Source: Pseudomonas segetis (lineage in GTDB: Bacteria; Pseudomonadota; Gammaproteobacteria; Pseudomonadales; Pseudomonadaceae). Taken from it: a DNA stretch of 64,000 bases. Both the position numbers and the translations under genes were made by a program. Positions 24,506 through 33,140 of this stretch are shown here, in pieces (within the stretch, counting starts at the first letter, position 1; every line of letters begins with the position of its first letter). Under the pieces are notes generated by a model. The model had not been told where the DNA came from. It ran no database searches and saw only the letters and a program-made list of their open reading frames with translations. The DNA lies in assembly GCF_900188155.1 (NCBI RefSeq), contig NZ_FZOG01000001.1, positions 248,001 to 312,000 of the forward strand, read 5' to 3'.

Positions 24506-24693
24506 TGAGCGATGAGCGTCCAGTTGCCTCACCCTGCGTGCACGTCTGTGCGTTGGATGAAGAGGACATTTGCATTGGCTGCCAGCGCAATGTTGCTGAA
24601 ATTACCTGCTGGAGCCGCATGGATAACCAGGAGCGGCGTGAGGTGCTGCAGCGCTGCCATCAGCGCGCGGTGAGCAAAGGCATTATTCTCTAG
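24505..24693 (+). CDS. DUF1289 small cysteine-rich protein
   Basis: A 62-residue protein with PCVHVCALDEEDICIGCQRN, the DUF1289 signature of spaced cysteines, and a WSRMDNQER segment. It probably binds a metal; the function is unknown. It overlaps the carbonic anhydrase stop by one base, so it is translationally coupled. Length is normal for the family. Confidence 0.9.
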   Translation: MSDERPVASPCVHVCALDEEDICIGCQRNVAEITCWSRMDNQERREVLQRCHQRAVSKGIIL

Positions 24694-24786
24694 CGCATAC
24701 GTCATGCTGGTTTGTGTATCCATTGGCCCTGGCGCAATCTGCGCGGGCTGACTTCCCTTATATTTAAGCTAGCCCAAGGAATTGTT

Positions 24787-25968
24787 ATGTCCTGTATCGG
24801 AACCCCGTTATCACCTAGCGCGACACGTGTATTGCTCTGTGGCTCGGGCGAGCTGGGCAAGGAAGTGGTGATCGAGTTGCAGCGCCTCGGAGTTGAGGTG
24901 ATTGCCGTTGATCGCTATGCCAATGCCCCGGCGATGCAGGTTGCGCACCGCAGTCATGTGGTCAATATGCTTGATGGCGCGCAGCTACGCGCCGTGATCG
25001 AGCAGGAAAAGCCGCATTACATCGTGCCCGAGATCGAGGCGATCGCCACTGCGACCCTGGCTGAGCTGGAAAATGAAGGCTACACCGTGATTCCCAGCGC
25101 GCGTGCTGCCCAGTTGACCATGAATCGCGAAGGTATTCGCCGTTTGGCCGCCGAAGAGCTTGGCCTGCCAACCTCGCCCTATGAATTCGCTGACTCCTTC
25201 GAGGCGTTCGAAGCTGCAGTGGCCAAAATTGGTTTCCCCTGCGTGGTCAAGCCAATCATGAGCTCTTCCGGCAAGGGCCAGTCGGTGCTCAAGGGCGCGG
25301 CGGACGTCCTGCCGGCCTGGGATTACGCGCAGGAGGGCGGTCGCGCGGGCAAGGGGCGGGTGATTGTCGAGGGTTTTATCGATTTTGACTACGAGATTGC
25401 GCTGCTGACGGTACGTCATATCAATGGCACCACCTTCTGTGCGCCTGTAGGCCATCGCCAGGAGCGTGGAGATTACCAGGAGTCCTGGCAGCCGCAGCCG
25501 ATGAGTGCCAAGGCCATGGCAGAGGCCGAGCGCATTGCCTTGGCGGTGACGGACTCGCTTGGTGGGCGCGGCCTGTTTGGTGTCGAGTTGTTTGTTAAGG
25601 GCGATCAGGTCTGGTTCTGTGAAATCTCGCCACGCCCGCACGACACTGGCATGGTGACCCTGATTTCCCAGGACCTGTCTGAGTTTGCCTTGCACGCGCG
25701 GGCCATTCTTGGGCTGCCAATCCCGGTGATTCGCCAGTTTGGTCCTTCGGCCTCGGCTGTCGTGCTGGTCGAGGGTCAATCGGAGCAGGTCAGCTTCGGT
25801 AATCTGGGCGCTGCGCTGGCAGAGCCTGACACCATGCTGCGCCTGTTCGGCAAGCCGCAAGTCAATGGCCAGCGACGCATGGGTGTCGCCCTGGCGCGTG
25901 ATGAATCGCTGGAATTGGCGCGGGCCAAGGCAATGCGTGCGGCCGAGGCGGTTGAAGTCGAGCTGTGA
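24787..25968 (+). CDS. purT: Formate-dependent GAR transformylase
   Basis: Makes formyl-GAR from GAR, formate and ATP, the folate-independent third step of purine synthesis. The 393-residue ATP-grasp enzyme has the N-terminal [13 protein letters not shown] dinucleotide-like loop, [10 protein letters not shown], the ATP-grasp loop [13 protein letters not shown] and the metal-binding [16 protein letters not shown]. The frame is open to 24712, but the ATG at 24787 follows AAGGA and gives the exact known Pseudomonas length. The SGNH gene starts within its stop codon. No PurR-type operator was seen. Confidence 0.97.
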   Translation: MSCIGTPLSPSATRVLLCGSGELGKEVVIELQRLGVEVIAVDRYANAPAMQVAHRSHVVNMLDGAQLRAVIEQEKPHYIVPEIEAIATATLAELENEGYTVIPSARAAQLTMNREGIRRLAAEELGLPTSPYEFADSFEAFEAAVAKIGFPCVVKPIMSSSGKGQSVLKGAADVLPAWDYAQEGGRAGKGRVIVEGFIDFDYEIALLTVRHINGTTFCAPVGHRQERGDYQESWQPQPMSAKAMAEAERIALAVTDSLGGRGLFGVELFVKGDQVWFCEISPRPHDTGMVTLISQDLSEFALHARAILGLPIPVIRQFGPSASAVVLVEGQSEQVSFGNLGAALAEPDTMLRLFGKPQVNGQRRMGVALARDESLELARAKAMRAAEAVEVEL

Positions 25969-26684
25969 ACATCCAGGGTTGGCGCTGGTGGTTGCTTGTC
26001 GGGCTGTTGTCGCCGCTGCTGTTGCCACTGGCGATCCATACGCGGCGGACTGCGCTGCGTCTTGCGCCTGCTGCCGGACCGGTCCGAGGGCTGGCCCGGC
26101 CCCAGTATGCGGGCCAGCCCTTGCGCTTGTTGATGCTCGGTGAGTCGACTGTGGTCGGCGTCGGTGTAAGCTGCCTGCAACAAGGGCTGGTCGGGCAACT
26201 GGCCGAAGAATTGGCTGTTCGTCATCGGCGGCCGGTTGCATGGTGGGCGCTGGGCGAGAACGGCATTACCGCCGAACAGGCGTGCCAGCGCTTGCTGCCG
26301 CAAGTGGAGGTCGACGGCCTTGACTGGGTCGTGCTGGTGTTTGGGGTTAATGATTGCACGCATCTGACCGGGCTGCGGCGCTGGCGCTCTGCGTTGTGCA
26401 GCTTGGCGGCGGGTTTGCAGGCGAGGAGCGGATCGTTGGTGCTGACGGGCGTGCCGCCGTTGCAGCACTTCAGTGCGCTGCCGTGGCTGATGCGCTGGCT
26501 GCTGGGCGCCCGGGCGCAGCAGCTGGATGCACAGTTGCAGCAGGTCGCGGCTGGATGTGGCGCTCAATATGTGCCCCTGAGGCCGAGGCTGGCTGCCGGG
26601 TACCTGGCGCTTGATGGCTATCACCCATCAAGCATGGGTTATCGGGATTGGGCCCAGGCTCTAGCGGACGCTATCAGTCGTTAG
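25965..26684 (+). CDS. SGNH/GDSL-type esterase, membrane-anchored
   Basis: A 239-residue SGNH hydrolase. The N-terminus ([19 protein letters not shown]) is a signal anchor or signal peptide, so the catalytic part faces the periplasm. Blocks seen: [13 protein letters not shown] (block I; Ser in GES rather than GDS), FGVNDCTH (block III, GxND) and [10 protein letters not shown] (block V, catalytic Asp-His). The start is a GTG overlapping the purT stop, implying coupling. The substrate is unknown, an acyl or acetyl ester. Its 3' end overlaps the convergent CorC-type gene by 11 bases. Confidence 0.87.
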   Translation: MNIQGWRWWLLVGLLSPLLLPLAIHTRRTALRLAPAAGPVRGLARPQYAGQPLRLLMLGESTVVGVGVSCLQQGLVGQLAEELAVRHRRPVAWWALGENGITAEQACQRLLPQVEVDGLDWVVLVFGVNDCTHLTGLRRWRSALCSLAAGLQARSGSLVLTGVPPLQHFSALPWLMRWLLGARAQQLDAQLQQVAAGCGAQYVPLRPRLAAGYLALDGYHPSSMGYRDWAQALADAISR

Positions 26685-27960
26685 CATCGTTGTCCGTATC
26701 GCCGCTATCTGCTTGCCAGACCTTCACGCTTTTAACGCGGTTGTCAGAGGATTGCAGAATTTCCAGGTGATAGTTGCCAATCTTCAGGCACACCGGGCTG
26801 TCAGGGATGCTTTCAAGAACCTCGGTAATCAAGCCATTCAGGGTTTTTGGCCCCTCGCAGGGTAATTCCCATCCCAGCGCTTTGTTGACTTCACGGATGT
26901 AGGCCGCACCGTCGATGACCTGGGTACCATCATCTTGCGGGTGGATGTCCGGGTTGCGCAGGGTGTTCTGGTTGCTGAAGTCGCCAACGATTTCTTCAAG
27001 GATGTCTTCAAGCGAAACTACGCCGATCACGTCGCCGTACTCATCAACGACGATGCCGATGCGGTGTTTCTGCTTCTGGAAGTTGATCAGCTGGGTCGAG
27101 AGTGGCGTGCTTTCGGGCACGAAATACGGCTCCATGCAGGCACCCAGCAGGCTGTCCTTGGTCAGTTGGTTGCTGGTTAGCAGGCGGGCAATCTGACGGA
27201 TGTGCACCACGCCTTCGATCTGGTTGATATCGTTGCGAAATACCGGCAAACGGGTGTGCGTGGTGCTGACCAGTTGGGTGATGATGACCTCGATATCGTC
27301 TTCAAGGTCGATGCCGGTGACTTCATTGCGCGGAATCATGATGTCGTTAACCGTGACCTTTTCCAGGTCAAGAATGCCCAGCAGCATGCTCTGGCGGTTT
27401 TTCGGCAGCTCATGGCCTGACTCGCGCACAACGCTGCGCAGTTCTTCTGTGGTCAGGCTGTCACTGCTTTTGCTGGTGGGGTCAACACCAAGCAGCCTGA
27501 GGATGCCGTTGCTGATCCAGCCGAGCATGATGACCAGCGGGTAAAACAGCTTGAGCAGGATGCTCAGTGGCATGCTGAACGGATAGGCCACGCGCTCTGG
27601 GTGTAGGGCTGCCAGGGTCTTTGGGGTGATTTCGCCGAATATCAGCAGGGCGATTGTCAAACCAATGGTGGCAATGGCGATACCGGCTTCGCCCCACAGC
27701 TTGATGGCCAATACGGTGGCAATCGAGGATGCGAGGATATTGACGAAGTTGTTGCCGATCAGGATTGTCCCGAGCAGCCGGTCTGGGCGGCTGAGCAGGG
27801 CGCTGACGCGCTTGGCGCCGCGATGACCTTCTTTGGTCAGGTGGCGCAGGCGATAGCGGTTAAGGCTGAGGATGCCGGTTTCGGAGCTGGAAAAGAAGGC
27901 TGAACAAGCCAGCAGGAAAATCAGAACGCCAAGCAAAAAGCCGGGGGGCAATGTGTCCAC
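26674..27960 (-). CDS. CNNM/CorC-type (HlyC/CorC family) membrane protein
   Basis: A 428-residue protein with a DUF21/CNNM transmembrane domain (about 1-190, three to four helices; FFSSSETGILSLNRYRLRHL is diagnostic), a CBS pair (about 205-330, with VNDIMIPRNEV and DEYGDVIGVVSLEDILEEIVGD) and a C-terminal CorC_HlyC domain (about 345-420). Relatives include CorB and MpfA, linked to magnesium efflux or homeostasis. The start is a GTG at 27960; no in-frame ATG precedes the first helix. It lies just downstream of the cytochrome c assembly gene with a 15-base gap, so probably one operon. Confidence 0.9.
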   Translation of the reverse strand: MDTLPPGFLLGVLIFLLACSAFFSSSETGILSLNRYRLRHLTKEGHRGAKRVSALLSRPDRLLGTILIGNNFVNILASSIATVLAIKLWGEAGIAIATIGLTIALLIFGEITPKTLAALHPERVAYPFSMPLSILLKLFYPLVIMLGWISNGILRLLGVDPTSKSSDSLTTEELRSVVRESGHELPKNRQSMLLGILDLEKVTVNDIMIPRNEVTGIDLEDDIEVIITQLVSTTHTRLPVFRNDINQIEGVVHIRQIARLLTSNQLTKDSLLGACMEPYFVPESTPLSTQLINFQKQKHRIGIVVDEYGDVIGVVSLEDILEEIVGDFSNQNTLRNPDIHPQDDGTQVIDGAAYIREVNKALGWELPCEGPKTLNGLITEVLESIPDSPVCLKIGNYHLEILQSSDNRVKSVKVWQADSGDTDNDAND

Positions 27961-27975
27961 GAGGTGCGGGCCTAC

Positions 27976-28776
27976 CTATATGTGCAGAATAAATTCACGG
28001 ACCAGCTTGCTGCCAAAGTAGGCGAGCATCAACAGGCAAAAGCCTGCGAGGGTCCAGCGAATTGCCTTGTGTCCACGCCAGCCAAGTTGATGGCGACCCC
28101 AGAGGAGTACGGCGAAGACGATCCAGGCGAAGCAAGAAAGGATGGTTTTATGCACTAAATGCTGTGCAAACAAGTCATCGATGAAAAGCGCACCCGACAA
28201 CAGCGACAGCGAAAGCAAGATCCAGCCAGCCCACAGGAAGCCAAACAGCAAGCTTTCCATGGTTTGTAGCGGCGGGAAGTTCTTGGTCAGGCCCGATGGG
28301 TGCTTGTGCTTGAGCTGGTAGTCCTGCATGGACACCAGCAAGGCCTGGAATACCGCAATCGTCAGCATGCCATAGGCAATGATCGACAGCAGGATGTGGG
28401 CAATGATGCCGGGTTCTTCGTCGATTGGGTCTATGGTGCCTATGGGCATGAATTGTGCGAGCAGCACGGTTATGCAGCCCAGCGGAAATAAAAACAGCAA
28501 CAAATTTTCCACCGGAATGCGCAGGCAGGCCAGTAATGTGATGCTGATCACGGCGAATGTAATCAGGCTGGCTGCGTTGAAGAAGTCCAACTGCATGCCA
28601 ATATCGTGATGCATTTGCACGAAAAGACTGCCGCCATGAAACAACAGCGCGAGCGCGCCGAGCAGGCCAAGCAGGCGTTTGTCAGGGTTGCTGCGCGTGG
28701 AAAGGCGCAGGCCTTGGTAGATTGCAGCGCCGCCGTAAAGGCATGCGGCCGCTAAGCTGGGCAGCAATGGGTGCAT
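27976..28776 (-). CDS. Cytochrome c assembly (CcsA/YpjD-like) membrane protein
   Basis: A 266-residue integral membrane protein of the CcmC/CcsA family, with about eight hydrophobic segments. The conserved WAGW near LLFGFLWAGWILLSLS belongs to the tryptophan-rich haem-handling loop, and histidines in HHD and HLVHK could be haem ligands. In Pseudomonas this gene sits divergent to ffh, as here. The frame is open to 28827, but MHPLLPSLAAACLYGG at 28776 has AGGA upstream and is the usual N-terminus. The specific substrate is unknown; the main cytochrome c maturation operon (ccm) is elsewhere. Confidence 0.87.
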   Translation of the reverse strand: MHPLLPSLAAACLYGGAAIYQGLRLSTRSNPDKRLLGLLGALALLFHGGSLFVQMHHDIGMQLDFFNAASLITFAVISITLLACLRIPVENLLLFLFPLGCITVLLAQFMPIGTIDPIDEEPGIIAHILLSIIAYGMLTIAVFQALLVSMQDYQLKHKHPSGLTKNFPPLQTMESLLFGFLWAGWILLSLSLLSGALFIDDLFAQHLVHKTILSCFAWIVFAVLLWGRHQLGWRGHKAIRWTLAGFCLLMLAYFGSKLVREFILHI

Positions 28777-28850
28777 AAATCCTAGTAGGGAAAGCCCGAA
28801 AGGCGCTGAGTTTGGCACATAAAGCATAATTTACGAAAGACTACTGGCGG

Positions 28851-28879
28851 TGTCAGTGTTGCAAACAGTTGGTTATAAT
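28851..28879 (+). promoter_or_regulatory. Probable ffh promoter
   Basis: A perfect TATAAT at 28874-28879 lies 54 bases upstream of the ffh ATG. The matching -35 region at 17 bases (TGTCAG) is poor, so the -10 carries the call. Confidence 0.55.
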
Positions 28880-28933
28880 CGCCGGCTAGTTGCAAGCCCA
28901 GCCTCGGTTCGGTTGAACCTGAAAGGAACGAGC

Positions 28934-30313
28934 ATGTTCGAAAATCTGACAGACCGCCTCTCGCAATCGCTGCGAAATGTCACTGGCAAAGCCAAGATGA
29001 CAGAGGAAAATATCCAGGACACCCTGCGTGAAGTGCGTATGGCTTTGCTCGAGGCTGACGTTGCGTTGCCGGTGGTCAAAGAGTTCGTCAACCGGGTTAA
29101 GGACCGCGCGGTCGGCACGGAAGTGTCTAAAAGCCTGACCCCGGGCCAAGCCTTTGTGAAGATTGTGCGCGCCGAGCTCGAAGAGCTGATGGGCGCCGCC
29201 AACGAAGACCTGGCATTGAATGTGACGCCGCCAGCGGTGGTGTTGATGGCAGGCCTGCAAGGTGCGGGTAAAACCACCACCGTCGGTAAGCTGGCAAAGT
29301 TTCTAAAAGAACGTAAGAAGAAAAGCGTACTGGTGGTTTCTGCTGACGTTTATCGCCCTGCGGCGATCAAGCAGCTGGAAACCCTGGCCAATGATATTGG
29401 CGTGACCTTCTTCCCCTCGGACATCACGCAAAAGCCCGTGGCGATTGCCCAGGCGGCCATTAGCGAAGCCAAGCTCAAGTACATTGATGTGGTGCTGGTC
29501 GATACCGCCGGTCGCTTGGCCGTTGATGCTGAGATGATGGCTGAGATCCAGGCGCTGCACGCAGCGGTCAAGCCTGCCGAAACCCTGTTCGTGGTCGACG
29601 CCATGACCGGTCAGGATGCCGCCAACACCGCCAAGGCCTTCGCTGATGCCCTGCCGCTGACTGGGGTAATACTGACCAAGGTCGACGGTGATGCCCGTGG
29701 TGGTGCGGCTCTGTCCGTGCGCCAAATTACAGGCAAGCCGATCAAGTTCATTGGCATGGGCGAGAAGAGCGATGCGTTGGAGCCGTTTCACCCGGACCGT
29801 ATAGCCTCGCGCATCCTTGGTATGGGCGACGTGCTCAGCCTGATCGAGCAGGCTGAACAAACCCTTGATCGCGACAAGGCCGACAAGCTCACCAAGAAGC
29901 TGAAAAAGGGCAAGGGCTTCGATCTCGAAGACTTCCGTGACCAGCTACAACAAATGAAAAACATGGGCGGCCTTGGCGGGCTCATGGACAAGCTGCCGCA
30001 AATGGGTGGGGTGAATCTCGCTCAGATGGGCAATGCCCAGGGCGCAGCTGAAAAGCAATTCAAGCAGATGGAGGCCATCATCAACTCGATGACCCCAGCT
30101 GAGCGTCGCGACCCTGAAGTTATCAGTGGTTCACGCAAGCGTCGTATCGCCATGGGTTCTGGTACCCAGGTTCAAGACATCGGCCGGCTGATAAAACAGC
30201 ACAAGCAGATGCAGAAAATGATGAAAAAATTCACCGCCAAGGGCGGCATGGCGAAAATGATGCGTGGTATGGGTGGAATGCTGCCAGGTGGCGGCGGGAT
30301 GCCCAAGATGTAA
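28934..30313 (+). CDS. ffh: Signal recognition particle GTPase Ffh
   Basis: Protein part of the bacterial signal recognition particle; with 4.5S RNA it delivers ribosomes making membrane proteins to FtsY. The 459-residue protein has the N domain (1-95), the G domain with P-loop GLQGAGKTT at 107-115, DTAGR and TKVDGDARGG, and the methionine-rich M domain (about 300-459) with the RNA-binding SGSRKRRIAMGSG and a Met/Gly tail. The ATG at 28934 is preceded by AAAGGAACG. Followed by a terminator-like hairpin, then rpsP with its own promoter. Confidence 0.98.
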   Translation: MFENLTDRLSQSLRNVTGKAKMTEENIQDTLREVRMALLEADVALPVVKEFVNRVKDRAVGTEVSKSLTPGQAFVKIVRAELEELMGAANEDLALNVTPPAVVLMAGLQGAGKTTTVGKLAKFLKERKKKSVLVVSADVYRPAAIKQLETLANDIGVTFFPSDITQKPVAIAQAAISEAKLKYIDVVLVDTAGRLAVDAEMMAEIQALHAAVKPAETLFVVDAMTGQDAANTAKAFADALPLTGVILTKVDGDARGGAALSVRQITGKPIKFIGMGEKSDALEPFHPDRIASRILGMGDVLSLIEQAEQTLDRDKADKLTKKLKKGKGFDLEDFRDQLQQMKNMGGLGGLMDKLPQMGGVNLAQMGNAQGAAEKQFKQMEAIINSMTPAERRDPEVISGSRKRRIAMGSGTQVQDIGRLIKQHKQMQKMMKKFTAKGGMAKMMRGMGGMLPGGGGMPKM

Positions 30314-30336
30314 TTCAGTGTCTTGAAATACAGCTG

Positions 30337-30370
30337 CAGCCCACTCATGCGGGCTGTTCAGGTGTTTTTT
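30337..30370 (+). terminator. Terminator-like hairpin after ffh
   Basis: CAGCCC (30337-30342), an 8-base loop and GGGCTG (30351-30356), with GTGTTTTTT about 7 bases later. The gap between stem and T-run makes this less certain than a canonical terminator. Confidence 0.5.
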
Positions 30371-30438
30371 CGAGACGGCTTGAATGGCTTGGCAGGCATG
30401 CCAAGTCAGGGCCTCGACCGGTGGAGGCAAAAAGTTAT

Positions 30439-30466
30439 TTGCAAAAAACCGGATTATCCTTAGAAT
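30439..30466 (+). promoter_or_regulatory. Promoter of the rpsP-rimM-trmD-rplS operon
   Basis: TTGCAA (30439-30444) and TAGAAT (30461-30466) are 16 bases apart, 75 bases upstream of rpsP. It fits a sigma-70 ribosomal-protein promoter. Confidence 0.65.
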
Positions 30467-30540
30467 ATGCGGCCTTTCGGGCCTAGTGCCCGATGCTTGC
30501 ATTATCAGTTTTGCAGCACCGACTACAGGAACGAAGTTTA

Positions 30541-30792
30541 ATGGTAACCATCCGTCTAGCCCGTGGCGGCTCTAAAAAGCGCCCATTTTACCACCTCACA
30601 GTGACCAACAGCCGCAATGCGCGCGATGGTCGTTTCGTTGAGCGTGTTGGTTTCTTCAACCCAGTTGCATCGGGTAACGAAATCAAGCTGTCCGTAAACG
30701 AAGAACGCGTTACTTACTGGCTTGGCCAGGGTGCGCAGCCGTCTGAGCGTGTTGCTCAGCTGCTGAAGGAAAATGCTAAGGCTGCAGCCTAA
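30541..30792 (+). CDS. rpsP: 30S ribosomal protein S16
   Basis: An 83-residue small-subunit protein needed for 30S assembly. [20 protein letters not shown] and [11 protein letters not shown] are standard S16 signatures. The ATG at 30541 follows AGGAACGAAG; an upstream in-frame codon at 30493 is not needed. First gene of the conserved rpsP-rimM-trmD-rplS operon, with rimM starting 6 bases after its stop. Confidence 0.98.
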   Translation: MVTIRLARGGSKKRPFYHLTVTNSRNARDGRFVERVGFFNPVASGNEIKLSVNEERVTYWLGQGAQPSERVAQLLKENAKAAA

Positions 30793-30798
30793 GTATTT

Positions 30799-31335
30799 AT
30801 GAGCACAACGCCAGCCCCAGCTGAAGACCTGGTTGTCCTCGGCAAGATCGTATCGGTGCATGGCGTGAAAGGCGACGTGAAGGTGTATTCCTTTACCGAT
30901 CCAATCGATAACGTGCTCGATTACCCGCGTTGGACGCTCAGGCGTGACAACGAGGTTAAGCAAGTTGAAGTGGCCAGTGGGCGCTTGCAAGGCAAGGTCC
31001 TGGTAGCGAAGTTGAAAGGTCTCGATGATCGCGAGGTTGCGCGTACTTACGCCGGCTTTGAGATCTGCGTGCCTCGCAGCGAATTACCGGAACTAACCGA
31101 TGGCGAGTTCTACTGGTATCAGTTGGAAGGTCTTAAGGTGATTGATCAGGCAGGGCAGTTGCTCGGCAAGATTGACCATCTGTTCGAGACCGGCGCCAAC
31201 GATGTGATGGTGGTCAAAGCCTGCGCCGACAGCCTTGATGATCGCGAACGCCTGTTGCCCTATACCGAGCAATGCGTGTTGTCGATTGACTTGAGTGCTG
31301 GCGAAATGCGGGTTGACTGGGATGCGGACTTCTAA
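30799..31335 (+). CDS. rimM: 16S rRNA processing/ribosome maturation factor
   Basis: A 178-residue assembly factor that binds S19 and helps 30S maturation. It has the N-terminal RimM beta-barrel ([20 protein letters not shown], about 10-90) and the PRC-barrel domain ([13 protein letters not shown] to the end, about 100-175), joined by the usual linker. A short acidic-poor N-terminal tail (STTPAPAE) is common in Pseudomonas. Six bases after rpsP and 5 before trmD. Confidence 0.97.
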   Translation: MSTTPAPAEDLVVLGKIVSVHGVKGDVKVYSFTDPIDNVLDYPRWTLRRDNEVKQVEVASGRLQGKVLVAKLKGLDDREVARTYAGFEICVPRSELPELTDGEFYWYQLEGLKVIDQAGQLLGKIDHLFETGANDVMVVKACADSLDDRERLLPYTEQCVLSIDLSAGEMRVDWDADF

Positions 31336-31340
31336 GCGCC

Positions 31341-32093
31341 ATGCCTAGCTTGCGCGTTGAAGTCATTACGTTGTTCCCGGAAATGTTTGCTGCCATCAGC
31401 GAATATGGCATTACCAGCCGTGCGGTGAAACAAGAGCTGTTGCAGCTTACTTGTTGGAATCCGCGGAGCTACACCAGCGATCGTCATCACACAGTGGATG
31501 ATCGACCTTTTGGTGGCGGTCCGGGCATGGTAATGAAGATCAAGCCGCTTGAGGATGCTTTGCTCGATGCCAAGCACGCCGCAGGTGAAAAAGCGAAGGT
31601 GATTTATCTTTCGCCGCAAGGTCGCCAGCTGACTCAGTCAGCAGTACGCGAACTGGTAAACGAAGAGGCTTTGATCCTCATCGCAGGTCGCTACGAAGGC
31701 ATCGATGAGCGCTTTATTGAAGCGCATGTCGATGAAGAATGGTCGATCGGGGATTACGTCTTGTCTGGCGGTGAGCTGCCAGCCATGGTTCTGATTGATG
31801 CGGTAACGCGCCTTTTGCCTGGTGCATTAGGTCATGCAGGTTCGGCCGAGGAAGACTCCTTTACGGATGGCTTACTTGACTGCCCGCACTACACCCGCCC
31901 GGAGGTGTATGCGGATAAACGTGTTCCACAGGTGCTGCTTGGCGGCAACCATGAACACATCCGGCGCTGGCGTTTGCAGCAGTCCCTTGGTAGGACGCAC
32001 GAACGACGCGCTGATCTTCTGGATAGCCGCTCGCTTTCTGGGGAAGAGAAGAAGCTGCTGGAGGAATACATCCGCCAGCGGGACGATAGTTAA
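31341..32093 (+). CDS. trmD: tRNA (guanine-37-N1)-methyltransferase
   Basis: SAM-dependent SPOUT methyltransferase that makes m1G37 in tRNAs, preventing +1 frameshifting; essential in most bacteria. The 250-residue protein shows VITLFPEMF at the N-terminus, [30 protein letters not shown], the trefoil-knot loop [17 protein letters not shown] and the C-terminal domain with NHEHIRRWR. Length and motifs are standard. It is part of the rpsP operon. Confidence 0.98.
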   Translation: MPSLRVEVITLFPEMFAAISEYGITSRAVKQELLQLTCWNPRSYTSDRHHTVDDRPFGGGPGMVMKIKPLEDALLDAKHAAGEKAKVIYLSPQGRQLTQSAVRELVNEEALILIAGRYEGIDERFIEAHVDEEWSIGDYVLSGGELPAMVLIDAVTRLLPGALGHAGSAEEDSFTDGLLDCPHYTRPEVYADKRVPQVLLGGNHEHIRRWRLQQSLGRTHERRADLLDSRSLSGEEKKLLEEYIRQRDDS

Positions 32094-32135
32094 TGTATCG
32101 ATGACAAGCCAGACCGCTTGTCTTAGGAGCGCAGC

Positions 32136-32486
32136 ATGACCAACAAAATCATTCAGCAGATCGAAGCTGAGCAGATGAGCAAAGAAGTCCCTCCTTTTGC
32201 TCCTGGCGACACCATTGTCGTTCAGGTAAAAGTTAAGGAAGGCGACCGTCAGCGTCTGCAGGCTTTCGAAGGCGTCGTAATCGCCAAGCGTAACCGTGGC
32301 CTGAACAGTGCTTTCACTGTTCGCAAGATCTCCAACGGTGTAGGTGTTGAACGTACTTTCCAGACCTACAGCCCGCTGGTTGACAGCCTGGCCGTTAAGC
32401 GTCGCGGTGACGTTCGTAAAGCCAAGCTTTACTACCTGCGTGACCTGTCTGGTAAGGCAGCACGCATCAAGGAAAAACTGTCGTAA
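32136..32486 (+). CDS. rplS: 50S ribosomal protein L19
   Basis: A 116-residue large-subunit protein at the 30S-50S interface. [39 protein letters not shown] and [19 protein letters not shown] are typical. The ATG at 32136 has TAGGAG upstream. Last gene of the operon, closed by a strong terminator. Confidence 0.98.
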   Translation: MTNKIIQQIEAEQMSKEVPPFAPGDTIVVQVKVKEGDRQRLQAFEGVVIAKRNRGLNSAFTVRKISNGVGVERTFQTYSPLVDSLAVKRRGDVRKAKLYYLRDLSGKAARIKEKLS

Positions 32487-32501
32487 GACGTTTTTCCTTG
32501 A

Positions 32502-32533
32502 AAAAAGGCAGCCTACGGGCTGCCTTTTTCGTT
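32502..32533 (+). terminator. Terminator of the rpsP-rplS operon
   Basis: AAAAAGGCAGCC, loop TACGG, then GGCTGCCTTTTT: a strong stem with a T-run, 15 bases after the rplS stop. Confidence 0.92.
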
Positions 32534-32659
32534 TAAGCATGATCAGTCGGGCATGCGTCGCTTTATTGGTGGATATTCGACTTCGGGTGGGCAGGCTTCG
32601 CGTTGTTGCACCCTACAATGATTATGCTTACTCAACGCTTAACTACAGGCCGCTATGTC

Positions 32660-33079
32660 ATGACCCCTCGTGAACAAGAAATCCAGCGCCGCATCGAGCT
32701 TTCCACCACGCGCGTTGCCAAGGCGGTATTCCCGCCGACGACCAATCATCACAACACGTTGTTCGGTGGAACAGCGCTGGCCTGGATGGATGAAGTGTCG
32801 TTTATTGCTGCGACGCGCTTTTGCAGGCGCTCGCTGGTAACAGTGTCCACCGATCGCATCGACTTCAACCATGCGATTGCAGCAGGATCGATTGTTGAGC
32901 TGGTTGGACGGGTCATCAAGGTCGGCAATACCAGCCTCAAGGTCGAGGTCGAGGTCTTCGTTGAAAGCATGTATCAAGACGGTGTTGAGCGCGCAATCAG
33001 CGGTGTATTCAGCTTCGTCGCCATTGATGATGACAAGCGGCCAGTACCTGTCTTGCCAGACTTCCCGCAAGACGCATAA
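32660..33079 (+). CDS. Acyl-CoA thioesterase, hotdog fold (YciA-like)
   Basis: A 139-residue thioesterase of the YciA/acyl-CoA thioester hydrolase family, hydrolysing acyl-CoA to free acid and CoA. TTNHHNTLFGGTALAWMDE is the family signature (with the catalytic Asp/Glu in LAWMDE), and VTVSTDRIDFNHAI follows. The frame is open to 32603, but MTPREQEIQRRIELS at 32660 is the usual start. TACAAT at 32614 may be its -10 box. The preferred acyl chain is unknown. Closed by a bidirectional terminator. Confidence 0.92.
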   Translation: MTPREQEIQRRIELSTTRVAKAVFPPTTNHHNTLFGGTALAWMDEVSFIAATRFCRRSLVTVSTDRIDFNHAIAAGSIVELVGRVIKVGNTSLKVEVEVFVESMYQDGVERAISGVFSFVAIDDDKRPVPVLPDFPQDA

Positions 33080-33094
33080 GCGTTCTGCAAGCAC

Positions 33095-33124
33095 TGAAAA
33101 GGCGCCTTGATAGGCGCCTTTTCA
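33095..33124. terminator. Bidirectional terminator
   Basis: TGAAAAGGCGCC, loop TTGATA, GGCGCCTTTTCA: a perfect 12-bp stem with A-run and T-run on opposite sides, between the convergent thioesterase and antiporter genes. Confidence 0.9.
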
Positions 33125-33140
33125 GCTTGCCGCGCTGTTA

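Noticed and set aside
24985..26624. Open frames antisense to purT and the SGNH gene
   Set aside because: Rich in Arg, Gln and Pro, typical of antisense translation of GC-rich genes, with no domains.
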